This document shows, in pieces, positions 1-12,572 of a stretch of 64,000 nt of DNA; within the stretch, counting starts at the first letter, position 1, and every line of letters begins with the position of its first letter. The notes beneath the pieces are model-generated. The model ran no database searches and was not told the DNA's origin. It saw only the letters and a list, made by a program, of their open reading frames with translations. The DNA lies in contig CM043953.1 in assembly GCA_014529385.2 (NCBI GenBank), forward strand, positions 71,959,372 through 72,023,371. The letters run 5' to 3'. The position numbers were made by a program, and so were the translations under genes. The DNA comes from Adiantum capillus-veneris. Its lineage: Eukaryota > Streptophyta > Polypodiopsida > Polypodiales > Pteridaceae.

Positions 1-82
1 AGTGTTGGTGTAGGCTCTCAACTTCTCTAATATCTTGGAGAAGGAGATGGAGCTCTTGCACTTTGAAATTCTCACAATGAGA

Positions 83-120
83 ATGTGTGTGTGTGTGGGG
101 GGAGGGGGGGGGGGGGGGGA
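83..120. repeat. GT microsatellite followed by a G-rich run
   Basis: A short (GT)n tract runs into an almost pure G stretch. It corresponds, inverted, to the CA microsatellite in the other two copies of this LTR. Confidence 0.8.
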
Positions 121-430
121 GTATATCCCCCAAGATAGCTCCCTTCTTCCTTGGTCAATCCCCTCTTCTAGCTCATGAAAGAAGATTATTGGACCCCTTC
201 AAGCATGACCAATCACATGCAGGGTGCATATCAAGCAAGCCTGCTAGCCTTGGGACAAGTGTCCTCCTTTCCCCTTTGAGAGAGAGGACTTGATAAATTC
301 AAAAACAGTTAATTAAATCCACTAAATTGGCATTGGACCCCTTGGGAGGCTAACCAATAGGCTTTAGGCACACCATGAGGGCAACATGAAGAGGAGCTTG
401 ACAAGTGTCCTATTTGCTTTCTTTGTACCA

Positions 431-986
431 AGCTTGCCTTTTTTGAGGGTGTGTGTGTTCTCTCTCTAGCCCGTAGAATGAGGACTCACCCCCCTTGTGT
501 AGGGATAAGCATTGACTTTGTGGAACACCTTACCCTCAAGAACCTTAGTCACAAGGAGCACCTTATCACACACTCACACACACTCTCATTGTGTGAAGTG
601 CAAAGTGCAAGAGCTCCCTCTCCTTTTCCAAGCAAGTAGAGAGGAGCCTACACCAACACTCTTGGCTATGGAATGAAAATCCAACCAAGAGCCATGCTTC
701 AACGCTTAAGCTTGCCTTTTGTGAGGGTGTGTGTGTCCTCTCTCTAGCCCCTAGAATGAGGGCTCACCCCCCTTGTGTAGGGATAAGCATTGACTTTGTG
801 GAACACCTTACCCTCAAGCACCTTAGTCACAAGGAGCACCTTATCACACACTCACACACACTCTCATTGTGTGAAGTGCAAAGTGCAAGAGCTCCCTCTC
901 CTTTTCCAAGCAAGTAGAGAGGAGCCTACACCAACACTCTTGGCTATGGAATGCAAATCCAACCAAGAGCCATGCTTCAACGCTTA
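431..986. repeat. Two-copy tandem duplication, 278-bp unit
   Basis: Units 431-708 and 709-986 both start AGCTTGCC and differ at only a few bases by eye. The short ORFs at 451 and 729 are the same frame displaced by exactly 278 bp. The other two LTR copies have a single unit, so this is a local duplication within LTR 1. Confidence 0.9.
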
Positions 987-2455
987 AGCTTGCCAGGTTC
1001 TCCATCTTTAGTACTATGCTATTATGTATGCTAGCAAGAAGAGTGATGATAAGTGAGGAACTAATTCTTTCTCCTATGAAATGTTTCTTCTTCCTCTTCC
1101 CTACCCTCATTCCCCGCTAGATCTCTCTACCTTCAAAGGTGTTTGAGGCCTTGGGACTGAGGCTTAGGATATTAATGCTTTTCACAAATTTTATGTTATG
1201 CTCATGTGATGCATGAAGCTTTCCATCTTCATTGCATCACCTATATCACAAGAAACCCAAAGGTTGTATTGTACCAAGTCTCTCTTGATGGGAGAAACTA
1301 TAATACAAATGCCTATTGGAGGGGGAACCGGCTCCACATAAATCCGGTCCTCAACTATTGTCATGTTCTCTAAAATCTCTCTCTTGCAAAAGTATTGTTC
1401 ATGCCAAGTTAACTAATTGCTATGTTTATGTTGCTACCATCAATTAAGTTCACCCTCTATGGTTACAAAGTAATTCCATAAAAGTACTTTCTCTAATTTC
1501 TGCTACTCTCAAAGTTCATAGTCCATTTCGATTACATTGGACTAGGTGAGAAAATGGCTACCAATATGGTTGCTTTCCTCCATATTTTGTTGAACTATGG
1601 AGATTCAACAAGGTTTCTAACTTGTAGAGAAATGGAGGAAGGTGGACAAAGGTCGAGGATCCCAAAGGAAGCATTAAACAAATGGGATGGATGGATGAAG
1701 AAAAAACAAGCACAATGGAGGTGCAATGGATTTTTGACTAAATTAAGGCCAACAATATACATAGAGTTGCTTAGAAAATTGATAAGGGTACATTAACCAA
1801 GACTCTTGATGATTAAACAAGGTACTTTTTTAGAATGTGCTGTCTGTAGGATTAGTGCAGCTTCCATAATTTGCACTAAAATACAATTTGAACTAAAGTC
1901 GGAGTCTTTGGCAATGGATAAATATTTGTGTGTCTTATGGTATGTGATGTAAGTAGTTATCAGTAAGATGTTGTTGATACAACTATGCCCAAATTGACAT
2001 AGTTGCATATACGGCAAATAACTTGTGCATGTGTGATCATGCATGAGACACAATCATCCCAAAAAGTAACTGGTGAATATGCATCACATGACCACTGCCT
2101 AAGCTATTGCGATCACACAAAGGTCCAAAGATCACCATCGAATTGGTGGGGAGCTAGCCCCAAGGATGAATATATGTCAATGCCCCAAAGTGTATAATCA
2201 AATGGGCTTTGAACTAGGTGTTAGATTAGTAGTTTATTTTTTAAGAGTTAGTAATTAAGCTTATTGTAAAATTATAAATGAAATTTGAACATGATATATG
2301 ATAACTAGAGCCTCATGTCACAAAAACAAAAGAGGTATATATCACTAGATCAACCATTCTTTCTATTGTAGTGACCTACTAGCACTAATCTTTTTTAAAA
2401 AAAGTCCTTGAAGATTCCTTGATGGAAAACTAAAGCTTCTAAAGCTTCCAAGGCT

Positions 2456-3554
2456 TCACATCACCAATGATGCTACCTCTCTTTTTGTGCAAGAGATGGG
2501 ATTTGTCTGCCCCTTCTCATTGAATCGCAAAATGATGTCTCTACCCTTGTGCTGAAATGCTACCAACCTCTTTGGAAATTTGATGGAAACAGCCATATGA
2601 TTGAACCATGGTGCTCCAAGCAACACATCCTCATTCTTGAGTGTAGAGATGAGAAAATTCTCTTTGTCCACATACACTTGAACATGAAGCCTTAACTTTC
2701 CAATCAAAGGTGTGACTGGAGTCTCTTGGGCTTCAAAGGGTCCTTCAATAGCATGTGTTTGTCCCATCTCATGAGCATGTATCCCTAGCTTTAATGCTAA
2801 TCCCACAGATATATATTTCTCCGTGGAACCAAAATCAAAGAGAATGAGTGCATCATACTCTCACTTTTCCCCATGCATAACATAAGGGACTTCCAGGTGG
2901 AGGAGTGGCCTCTTCTTGAATAAATAGCATTGAAATTCTAGGGGGTTCCTTCTATGGATGCTTTTGAGGGCATGCACAATAAAAATGACCTTGTTCACCA
3001 CATTTAAAACATCTATTATCCGTACTACAATGCTCTATATCTTCAAGAGATAATCAATTTTTACCTTGCTAGACAGATCTAGCTATAGGCTTCCAAGTTT
3101 TGGTAAGAACATTTTGTGAATTTTGTGCTTTCTCCTATGGCTTGTCTCTCCCATTCTTTGGCTTTGAATGTGTGGTGGATAACCTCTAAAATGGTTTGAG
3201 GTCTTTGTGTATTGATGTATTTTCTCCAATCTTCAAGGATCCTTGCATAGAATTGATGCTTTTCTCTAAGAAGTTGATGCGCTTGTATACCATAGCTTTG
3301 AGATGTACATCCCAAAACTTTTCCAAATAGTTTTGTATGTGATCTATATCATCAAGCTTTAGGATTTTCCATGTTGTAAGCACTTGGTTAGAAGCCCCAG
3401 TGGATAAGAATTGCTCATGATAGCAACTCAACATGTTTTCCAAGTCTTTGGAGCTTCTCCTTTGGAGCATAGGCTTGCCCACCATTGACGAGCCGCTTTT
3501 TGGAGATGCATAGCAACATGTCAAAATTTGGATGACTTTAAAAACAAAGGCCAC
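2456..3554 (-). pseudogene. Ty3/gypsy gag-protease remnant (family A)
   Basis: On the minus strand, three parts of a gypsy gag-protease region can be read in order. First is a capsid-like stretch (3554-3079, two frames) with WKILKLDDIDHIQNYLEKF and then TQRPQTILEVIHHTFKAKEW, typical of the Retrotrans_gag family. Next is a zinc knuckle CFKCGEQGHFYC near 3000-3015. Last is a retropepsin C-terminal half (2806-2456) containing LLGAPWF, the flap-to-core region of plant gypsy proteases. Frameshifts separate the parts, and the catalytic Asp region is not in a clean frame. The protein would have built the particle and cleaved the polyprotein; it is non-functional here. A related protease piece occurs at about 40980-41180. 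Confidence 0.75.
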
Positions 3555-4554
3555 ATCAGAAAACTTGAACTTTACAGACTGATCTTATACACCAAGATAT
3601 AAAGACCACTTAAGATAGACATAAGAGTTATGCTGACCCTAAGCGATATATTCAATTTTTTGACGAGGGAGATATGGTATTTTGAGAGTAAAACCCAAAT
3701 GCAATTCTATATCAATGGATTTGTGAAAAAAACTTAGTGTGAGATTTTGAGGGCCTTTTGTCACACAGAGAGAGTCATTCACCAAGCTTACAAACTTTTG
3801 TTACCACAAATATCAAGATTTATGATGTTTTTCACGTCACCTTACTCAAGAAGTATGTACCTAGTTCAAATCACATTCTTGATGATTATCTATTATTTAC
3901 TTCCACTTATGGAGATTTTGAAGTATACCATTGAAGCTATTCTTCAAAGTAGGATTAAACCTCTTTGCAACTAGACCATCATTGAACACAGTGGTTAACA
4001 TATCCTAAGGAGGATGCTACCTAGGAATGTGATGATGCATTGGAGGAAGCCTAAACCTCGAGAAAAGTTTCACAAGCGATCCCAAAAATTGAGCAAAATA
4101 GGAAAAAATAATACATAGAAAATCACAAAGCATTAAGACTAACTTTTAACACTATAACAACAGGGTGAAAGTATGTGTTTCTATATAGTTCAAACTTAAA
4201 ACATGGCTAGCCCATCGTCCTTGCCCAAGTGGGACACCCCTTAATGGATGGCCTATTCTCATTGAGAGCAACTCAAGCTTAATTTCCTTTCAAGATTCTC
4301 CACTGCGTGTTACGCACATTTGTAGGGCATTTGGGTGGATGGAATTCTTCATAAGCCCAATCACTATGGATGTGGTGGTGGCAGATCTTGCGGGTAGCAA
4401 TGTAAGTATCCATGCCCAAAGCGTTGATGATGCAAAAGCTGTTGTTGAGTAGTGAGAGGTTGTGGTCGGTGGGGCAGGGGCATTGTAACACGCCTGGTTG
4501 AGCCTAGTGATGACTTGGATAAACGATAGCCAAGGGTGAAAAAATTAGAAAGGG

Positions 4555-4560
<6 letters not shown>

Positions 4561-4618
<58 letters not shown>
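4561..4618. repeat. (GA)29 microsatellite
   Basis: An uninterrupted GA dinucleotide tract. The minus-strand Leu/Ser-rich ORF across it is a product of the repeat. Confidence 0.95.
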
Positions 4619-4620
<2 letters not shown>

Positions 4621-4887
4621 CTAGTTTAGGAGCTTTGAAGCTGCTAGAGGCAAATCGGCAGGCCATGTTGAAAGCTATTTCTAGTGAGACAAATGGTGGA
4701 TAGATGGACCTGGCCAAAATTTGGTGCATTCTTATTTTCCCCTCAAACCCTTCTAGGTATTGTGAGATTCATACCCCTTCTAGGCCTTCTTATGAAACTA
4801 GAGACACTCTAGCAATGGGCAAGTCTTTTTTAACCTTGCACTATGCAATCTCATTTCACATGCAAGAGTTTAAGGCTTAAGGTTTAA

Positions 4888-5383
4888 TGTGATATGATAT
4901 CTAACTTTACCAAATGATTTTCTCATACTAAACTGATCATTTAATGTGGGAGAATAATTGGGAACAAGAGTTAGAATAGAGACATGTGCTTCTAGACCTA
5001 TCTCAACACGGGACCAAAAGGAGAGATGGTTGCATCTCAATAGGGGTCCAAAAGGAGATGATCTATCGAAGAGCAATGTGCAATAAGTGCTTCTAGACTA
5101 ACTTCAGCAGGGGACCAAGAGGAGAGATTGTTACATCTCAATAAGGGTCCAAAATGAGGTAGTCTATCAAAGAGCAATGTGCATCTAATGGAGCTTTAAA
5201 GACCTTAGGTTTAGCTTCATTAAAGACCTCCAATGGTTAGTGTTAAAAATTCCTTTGACCTTAGGCAACCTAGGACTGAGCTTGAGGTGGGAACCCAACC
5301 TAAACTTACCTTTGACCTTAGGCAAGCTAGGTCTGAGCTTGAGGTTATAACCCGACCTAAACTTGCCTTTGACCTTAGGCAAG
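4888..5383. repeat. LTR 2 of family A, left part
   Basis: This stretch aligns with 61432-61855 of LTR 3 (for example CTAACTTTACCAAATGATTT and CTTTGACCTTAGGCAAG). It stops at 5383, where element B is inserted; the LTR resumes at 38803. The last five bases, GCAAG (5379-5383), are one copy of the target duplication of element B. The repeated ACCTTAGGCAA blocks at about 5250-5383 form a short degenerate tandem array. Confidence 0.85.
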
Positions 5384-6189
5384 TGCTAGCTGAAGACTGG
5401 CGGCCACACTCAACTGAAGATTGACGATTTCACTTTGGAACATGAGGTTTTGTATTTGAAAGGTATATATACGAAATTCTAACCTTAATGAAGGGACCCT
5501 TTTTTGTTCATTCTATGAAGTGTCTGTGAGAAGCGTATTCTGTGTACGAGAGAGAGTGAGAGCTTATCTTGACGCTATGCGCACACTGGTGGTTGGAATC
5601 GAGTACGAAGAAGTGTAGCGTGTTGCCCCCGGAGAGAGCTACGCGCCAATACCCACATTGCGCGTGTACGGTCCGGCTTCGCAAGATTGATCCGCGAGCT
5701 ATTTCTAGGGATTCGGTAAGCAAACGGTTTCTGTTTTTGCATTTCAGCATATCCACGCATTTGTATTGAGTAGAGCTACACATTAGGCACCTTAGTTTTA
5801 ATAAACGTTGACCTGCAAAACCCTATCAGACATCCTACCGGATTTTGCACTGGGTGTTTATGGATAGGGTTTTGGATCACGGACCTTAGGGAGAGTGGCC
5901 TATTGGTGTTAATAGGATATCCCTCAAGTTTCGTAGCATTTCGAGAACATCTAATGGGTATTTGGCTCATGGAGGCGTTGTAGGAAATCTCCTCCTGTGC
6001 ACAATAGTAGGCTGTAACTTAGACATTCGGTGTAGAGACCTCTGTAGGAAGTAGTCAATAGTCGGTCGTGTAGGTTGACACCCTATGCTTGCTTCCGTGC
6101 GCCTGCGGGTCGAGCTTCGTCCTTAGCTGACAATTCTTGTTAGGTGAGATCTCACTATGCTGACGTCCGTTGTGGCGTATCTGCCAACA
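5384..6189 (+). repeat. Element B 5' LTR (806 bp)
   Basis: It begins TGCTAGCTGAAGAC and ends CTGCCAACA, matching the 3' LTR at 37860-38797. It lacks about 130 bp that the 3' LTR has just after GGCCACACTCAACTGAAG. Many scattered substitutions separate the two LTRs, so the insertion is old. The short ORFs here are chance frames. Confidence 0.92.
5464..5471 (+). promoter_or_regulatory. TATA box of the element B 5' LTR
   Basis: TATATATA lies about 80 bp into the shortened LTR and is conserved in the 3' LTR (near 38070). It is the likely core of the element's RNA polymerase II promoter. Confidence 0.5.
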
Positions 6190-6190
6190 T

Positions 6191-6207
6191 TGGCGCCGCT
6201 GCTAGGA
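6191..6207 (+). other. Element B primer-binding site (tRNA-Asp-like)
   Basis: TTGGCGCCGCTGCTAGGA starts one base after the LTR. It matches 13 of 17 positions of TGGCGCCGTTGCCGGGG, the tRNA-Asp complement I know from plant Athila-type elements. The mismatches look like decay. Confidence 0.7.
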
Positions 6208-7470
6208 CGAAAACCCTACGTAGGTGACCGAGACTAGTCCTTGAGGATAGGGATTCTCTGGCTTGCCAGAGTCTTATTTTACATTTAGATAGGATCAGAG
6301 GGTGGTGGACTCTCTAGGTCTTAGGAGGAGTCTAGGGAGCGTATGGCTGGCCTAGATTGTCCATCTTAGGTAGTGTTAGATAGGAGTTAGGTTGTAGTAT
6401 GGAGAGTAGGAGTTGGAGTGGTAGATGCGGTGAGAAGATAGATTGAGAGTCCGTGCGAGGCTAGGAAGCAACCGAGGGACCAAAATCACCATCTCACATG
6501 ATGAGTAGGAGTAGGGTAAGTAGGACATCATGATTTATGATCTGGAGCACTTCATGCATGTTATATTTGCTGTTAGGCTCATGGAAGAAATAAAAAAGAC
6601 GGTAAGTTGTGTTTAGAAGCTGAATTGAAGGCCAAAAGCTTCTGTGATTATTGCTGAGAGGTCTACAGAGCATAGGGAAGTCCAGTGGTAGAAAAAAAAA
6701 TTAAAAAAAATCTAAGACAGTAGACACCCTACACGTAGGATGTCTACAGGGTGATCTGAGAGGAATTTTGAGAATGTGAGTTGACCAGAGTGTTTAGAAG
6801 GTAGGTTTTATCCTATTTTCACTTGGAAAGTGGAAGATTGACCATATCTTGACAGATTGTGGCCAAAAGATAGGAATTGCCAGACATCCTACCAAAATTG
6901 TGCCAAGGCATAATTTTGAGACCAAAACCATAGGATGTCTTCATGTGCATGATCTACATGGTTTATTGAGTGCAAGTGAAAGGTTTGATCTCAATTGGGT
7001 GAGAAAATTGGGGTTTAAGCAGACTTTAGCTTTTTGACGAAAAAAGGCCCATAGGATGTCTACAGGGTCATTTTTAGGACAATATTAAATTGTGGACATA
7101 CAAGGAGGTTCTAGTTGACTTAAGGGTTTCTTAACTTCTTTCAGAAGTGAAATTGGACTTTGTTTGGCCTATTTACGGAGCAAAGACGAGAATTAAGACG
7201 TTACCTCTAGACTGACAAACACGTAGGTGGTGTACAATTCAAAATTAGTGGACCTAATCAAGAACATCAAAAGTGTATAGAGTACAATAGTGGTTGGGAT
7301 TAACCCTCTAGTTATACCAATCATTACTAAGACCACCTCTAGCGGTTAAATTCTTTGATTCGATTGCCGAAATTAAATGATTTTGTACATGGATAATCAG
7401 CAGCAAAGCAAGAAGTTGTGCAAAAACTGATCCCTTGCCAGGTGAGTGGTTGGATTTGTGATAAATTGCA
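6208..7470 (+). other. Element B leader, no gene
   Basis: This is the untranslated leader between the primer site and gag. I see no coding sequence. It carries one near-complete copy (6723-6744) and several half copies (6883-6892, 6930-6939, 7052-7060) of the GACATCCTACG / CGTAGGATGTC palindrome found in the 3' region. Confidence 0.6.
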
Positions 7471-10180
7471 TTGCTAAGTTTGATGAATTTAAGATCAGGA
7501 AGACACATTCCAAGAGACCACAAATTGGCATGTGATCAGGATAGCTTAGTATCCACTGAGGAGAGTGTAACTCAGGCAAGGCTAGATCCATTAGCCCCAA
7601 TCATTGAGGAAGGTAGTGATATTGACACTTCATCAGACAAGTCCTTCTTCATGATGGGTAGTTAGCAGCCATGAGGCTTCTTCGGTGAAGGACCCATGCT
7701 AGGAGGAAGTACCTCCCAAAACCCTTTGAACAAGGCCAAGTTCACTATAATCTTCTTAGAAGGAACAAACTCTCGAGGAGCCCTAGTTTATTCTGACTAT
7801 CGGGGATGCAAATGTATTTGTATAGAGGAACGGACTTCTCAGAGACTGGAGATAATTCAAGTCTATGATGATGGAGATAGATTCCGAGATGAAAGGGGGA
7901 ACCACTATCTGATAGTTAGGAACCCTGAGGATTATAACAGGTATGGAGATAATGTGGCAAAAGGAAAAATGGTCTCAGAAACTCAAGAGCCGCCTCCTAA
8001 AATTGATCGACTTGGAGCTCATTTTATGTATGATAAAAAAACAACCAGAGTCTCTACCTATAATGAGAATGTGGGAATTTGCAAGCATGAGAGCGAGGGA
8101 GTAGTCTCTTATTTTCGATGCAAAGAACCCTACCCAAATGAATTAAGCGATGACAAGGTTCTTTACTTGTTCTTATGAAATTGCTATGGGGAAGGATATC
8201 ATTTTTGTTGACAGGTACGAGCGAGAATACAAACGAATTCTACCAGAGGAGGTAGATAAGGCAACAGTTCCAAAAACATCAACATATGCCCCCGAAGAAG
8301 TACCAAGGTCCACCTATACCCCTAGCAAGTCTACAAATCCATTTTTAGAAGAGTACGATGCAACATCACACTCTAACCGGCAGCAGAATTTCAACTATCA
8401 GAACTAGCAGGCAACCCAACCTAATTGCAGACATGGCTTCAACAAAATGCAACATCCGAACAAGACCTAAACAGAGGTTGTTATCCAGCCGCACGAGGGC
8501 TAAGAGAATTACAAGAACCATCACTCCATTCACATTACCAAGGCGAGAGTAAGCCGAAAACTCAAGAGTCGGCAGAGCCCAGAAGACAACCCATAGAACG
8601 AGAACAAAGAGAACGAGTTCGGAGAGATGAACCACCTCTTGCAAGAACCATTAGAAATTATGGCTTAGGAGCACCTCTTGGAGAGGAACCCTCCCACTAC
8701 CGAAGGCCAGAAGAGGCATATTGAGGAGGACGAGGAAAACCAATGATGAGATTTGTAGACCATCGTAGAATTAGACCTTCTCATGTGCAAAAATGGGTAA
8801 ACAAGAAATACTCGAGAAACAGAGATCCTAGGGATCATGTAGCAGCCTTCGTGCGTGTAATTAGAGTTGAAGAAGTTTTGGATTTTTCTACTCAATTTGC
8901 AGGGTTTGGACTTACCCTAGAAGAGGATGCAGCCACTTGGTTTGATTCTGTGGAGCGTAGAGATTTTGAGTCTATGGAGGAGGTTTTTGACGAGTTTATT
9001 GAGGAATTATCACAAAGGGGAATAGCTCATAATGCAGTCTCATAAATCCATAAATTCAAACAGAAGGAAGGGGAATCTGTGCGAAAGGCAGCCCTACGAC
9101 TAAAGAGATATGTGAAGTTATGCCCTGTGGAAGAACTACCAACCCAGTCCAGACTTATGCTTATATTTATTCAAGGACTGAGAAACACAGATCTCCAAAA
9201 GGACTTACATATGAAGAGGAGCACAATGTTAAATGAGTTAACTAAGGAAGCTCTTTACCTTGTAGACAATTGTGCGGTCTACAAGGAGGGTGAATTCAAG
9301 GATCTTGATGATGATTCATCCTCACAACAAAGTGGAAGCAAGTCCACTAAGTTAGCACAGAAAGGAGAAGTAGCTGTAAGCCAGGAGAAGCTGGTGAAAG
9401 AAGTGCTAAAAAAAAAAATATGTATGCCAAGCCTCAGGCTAAGCAGCCGAAGTGGTGTGCAATTGAACAAAAATGGACAAACCATGTGACCGAGGAATGT
9501 TATTATAACAAGGGATATGTAAGAGAGCGACCTTATGCTCCCCAAGCTCAAGTAGCATCTCGTCAAATCCCACCGATGCCTAGGTATCCAGCAGGTAACC
9601 TACCAGGACCTGTAGGAGTGAAAGACCACAACCACTATTGGGGCAACAATCACCCCTACCAGGAGTAAGACCGGTCGGCATAAGGTATGCATCGATGGTA
9701 AACAAACCAGAAGAGAAGGCTTTGGTACCCATGCACGCATATTACAAAGATCCCAATGGATATGCAACAAATCCTGTCTATTATCCACCTGAAGAACCTA
9801 AGATGCAAGAACCTTGGAGCATGATTGGAAGTACAAGACCACCAACAGCTGCCCAGGCTGCAGGAGAAGGAAGATACAGCTTGGATGAACAAACACTATT
9901 GTTCATAGCCAATAGAGGCATGGGCGGGCAGAGGCATGCTTACCAACAGAGAGGAGCTCAAGGAGCACCTCAACAGCCTCAGGGACCCTACTACAAGTGT
10001 GGCGGAGATCATTGGCTAAGGGACTGTCCTCACGATGAAATCATTAGGGTCAATGCGTATTGCACCGAGGGTGGAATTACTCACTTGATTCCTGATTTCC
10101 CTAAGAACCCAAGCAAAGGAGCAAAAACTACTTTAAACATGCTAGAACCAGTGCCATCTAGTGGGGGGGTCAGAAAATGA
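7471..10180 (+). pseudogene. Element B gag, broken
   Basis: The likely start is ATG 7471 or 7483, which opens an N-terminus containing MNLRSGR, a common plant gypsy polyprotein start. Frame 1 runs to 8178, frame 2 to about 8407, then frame 1 again to 9489, interrupted by in-frame TAG, TGA and TAA codons. A capsid-like core lies at 8743-9290 (WFDSVERRDFESMEEVFDEF, then a conserved FIQGL). The frame shifts again at an A-run near 9410. A histidine/cysteine patch (CAIEQKWTNHVTEEC) follows near 9450. At about 9990-10120 are two degraded zinc knuckles, KCGGDHWLRDC and CTEGGITHLIPDF, each missing one or two Cys. The product would be the particle protein that binds element RNA. Most stops are explained by CAG-to-TAG or CGA-to-TGA changes. 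Confidence 0.8.
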
Positions 10181-10280
10181 AACAGTAATACCTATTTAGG
10201 TAGTCACACGGGCACAAGCTCAAAGAAGGATATACGAACCCATAATTGAAGAGCCAAAGACCGATGCCCCTACTGCAGAA

Positions 10281-12305
10281 ATGAAAAATCAACAAAGCAC
10301 TTGGAAAGCTAGAAAGGCTCGTATGAAAGCCAGGAAGGAACGAGAGCAAACGGCTCTATCCGAGGAGCTAAAACACACAAAGGATAGATTGGAGCGATTA
10401 GAGGATCTAACTAGTTTAAGTTCACACACTGCTGCAACCATAGGGCCCAAGGAAATAGTGGAGCCCAAAAGTGCAGGATCAGTAATGGTAGAAAAAGTAA
10501 ATGAGCAGCTTGACGCACTTTTAAAAGCATACGAAGCTAGACTCAAAAACAATCAAAACCAAGAGAAACAATGGATGACTTATCCATATGTGGAACTAGA
10601 AAAACAGAGGTTGGAAATGTGTCAGAAGATGATTGGAACATCCCAATCCTTGATAGAAAACCCACCTAATAAACCTGCAAGTTGGCACGAGGTGCAAGCT
10701 CCAACCCCTATCACACCAACTCTAGAGAAACAAGCAGACACAAAGGAGGGACTCATGGCTACCTTAGAGGCTAAGCGGGAACCTATCATAGTGTCAAATA
10801 TAACAGATGAGACATTTGATGGTTTCCAATCCAAAACATCGGTGGGAATGGGTAAAGAGTGTGACAATCTAGATGACCTCTGGAAGCAAATCGGGGAAGC
10901 AAATGAAGCTAATGGGATAAACTACCAACTAAATCGCGTTGAGAAGGAGAAAAATGAGATCTTACCTCCCATTAAAGAATTTGAGGAAAGATCACAAATG
11001 AACTTTGATATGCATTCACAAGGGGGGGACCAGGGGTCAATTAGCTCGGGGCACAGCCAACTTGACTCGCTAAAAACTCTACCCTCTTACCTAGGGGAGT
11101 ATGAAGCTAAGTTTGAAGTGAGAGCAATCCCATCTCAAAGACTTTCTCCCAACAGAGTAATGGATTCACAAGGGTTGATTGAGTTACTGTCCACCCCTAT
11201 GGCATGCACAATCATGTTAGCCGAACTCCTGAGGTTACGACCAAACATGTGGACCACTGTAAGAAAATGCTTAGAAAAATTTGGAGTAAAAGACCCTACC
11301 TCAAGGATTCAAGAAGGGATCAGAGAACTGGACAAGCCTACACTGAACACTAGGCCTGTACCTTTAAACAAGGTTGGAGAATATTGTGAGGGAGAAGATG
11401 GAAATACCACACTACCAATAGAATTCCAGGGAGTAGTATCCAAGGCTATTCTCGACAGTGGAGTGGGAGTCGCTATCGCCACAAAAGAAATCTAAAAAAA
11501 AAGGGAAAAACCGGCTTTGAGAGCAACCAAAATGAAATTACAAATGGCAGATGGGTTCATGGAAAAGCCTCTAGGACTTTTAGAAAAAGTAATTGTCACC
11601 TCTTGCGGAATTAAGTATGAGCATACATTTGCAATAATTGATTTTGACAAAAAGAACAATTACGAGATCATCTTGGGAAGACCATTCATGAGACAATTAA
11701 AGATGCTACAGGATTGGGGTTATGACCACATATACCTCAGGAGTGGGGAGACTACAACCAAAGTATACCTAAAAGACCATAGTTACAAAGATGTGAACCA
11801 GACACCAGTGGAAGAGTTTGATTCGGCTATGTTGGCAAGGTCCGAACTCCCAGCATGGTTAGGGCAGAAAAAAGAGCTATGGATGTGTGGAGCTTCACAT
11901 TGTGGGAGGTTGAAAAGAGAGGAATGCATTGTAGAAAGAGCTATTGAAGACAAGGATTATATTCTAGAACCTTTTTCCAAATATGCATTAGAACCTATGG
12001 AATGGAAATACATACTAGCATTGTTGGACGTCTGTGCCATTACAGATAGCCCAACGATAAAATTTTGTCATAAGGACGGCTATGATGTGTTACCCTATTA
12101 CATGGTAAACCTTGTACCAGTAGGAGATGATAATGTAGACTCATCAGAACAAGAAGAGTTTTATGACTCCTCTGAGCATCTAGAATTAAGTAACGATGTA
12201 GATAACGAGTGTTCAGATAGCTCAAGCGAGAGTAGGGAAAGAACCGCAGATATCAAGTTTTATGATTTTGCAAATCAACACCCTAGACGCCAGGAACGCT
12301 GTTAA
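10281..12305 (+). pseudogene. Element B gag-pol: coiled coil and first aspartic protease
   Basis: Two long ORFs in one frame (10281-11495 and 11517-12305) are separated by stops after an A-run. The first has a basic, charged N-terminal helix (residues about 8-45, KARKERE... then ELKHTKDRLERLEDL) likely to form a coiled coil. It ends with a retropepsin start, LPIEFQGVVSKAILDSGVG, where DSG is the catalytic triplet. The second continues the protease with LMADG-like flap sequence and IILGRPFM, then an acidic tail rich in Asp, Glu and Ser. The role is cleavage of the gag-pol polyprotein. In the uninterrupted element the frame runs on across the element C insertion: codons around GAAAAGAAATAC join in frame to CAAGAACTTAAA at 29049. 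Confidence 0.8.
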
Positions 12306-12572
12306 AAAAAAGGGAGCAGAAAACAAGATTAGAGAAAACCCGATGCCCAGGATAAAAGACAAAATGCACTATCTAATGCTAGTAAGGTAGAGGATTGTAT
12401 AAAATACAAAATATCAGGGAGATTCTCAAGAGTTCGAGGAAAAAAGACACATGAGGTCATAAAACAAGTATGAAAAACTAAAACGGAAACAAATTCAAGA
12501 AAAGCTAAACAATCAAAACGTGAAAAGACAAAAGATCCAGAGTGGACCAAAATGGAGCGTGAAAAGAAATAC

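Larger units (their letters stand above)
1..1536. repeat. LTR 1 of old gypsy family A (truncated, inverted-plus-direct composite)
   Basis: Bases from about 431 to 1536 read in the same direction as two other copies in the window (38803-40146 and 61432-63365) and end in the same ATTACA/TTACA tail. Bases 1 to about 425 match the reverse complement of the corresponding parts of those copies: the CA tract appears here as GT, and the blocks around CCAATCACATGC and GACAAGTGTCCTCC read backwards. The window therefore opens inside a head-to-head arrangement of two LTR pieces. No convincing coding sequence is present; the short ORFs here are chance frames in LTR DNA. The left boundary lies outside the window. 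Confidence 0.75.
1537..4887 (-). mobile_element. Internal remnant of gypsy family A between LTR 1 and LTR 2
   Basis: This segment is bounded on the left by the end of LTR 1 and on the right by the start of LTR 2 (TGTGATATG at 4888). It contains the gag/protease pseudogene at 2456-3554 on the minus strand and a GA microsatellite. The rest (about 1537-2440 and 3560-4887) is AT-rich with no recognisable gene. An 80-codon plus-strand ORF at 1554-1796 has no motif I know. RT, RNase H and integrase are missing, so the internal region is heavily deleted. Confidence 0.6.

Noticed and set aside
1554-1796. 80-codon plus-strand ORF as a host gene
   Set aside because: No recognisable domain, no introns or partner exons found, and it lies in a retrotransposon internal remnant.
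4364-4729. 121-codon minus-strand ORF with a Leu/Ser run
   Set aside because: The run is the translation of the (GA)29 tract, and the flanks show no family motif.
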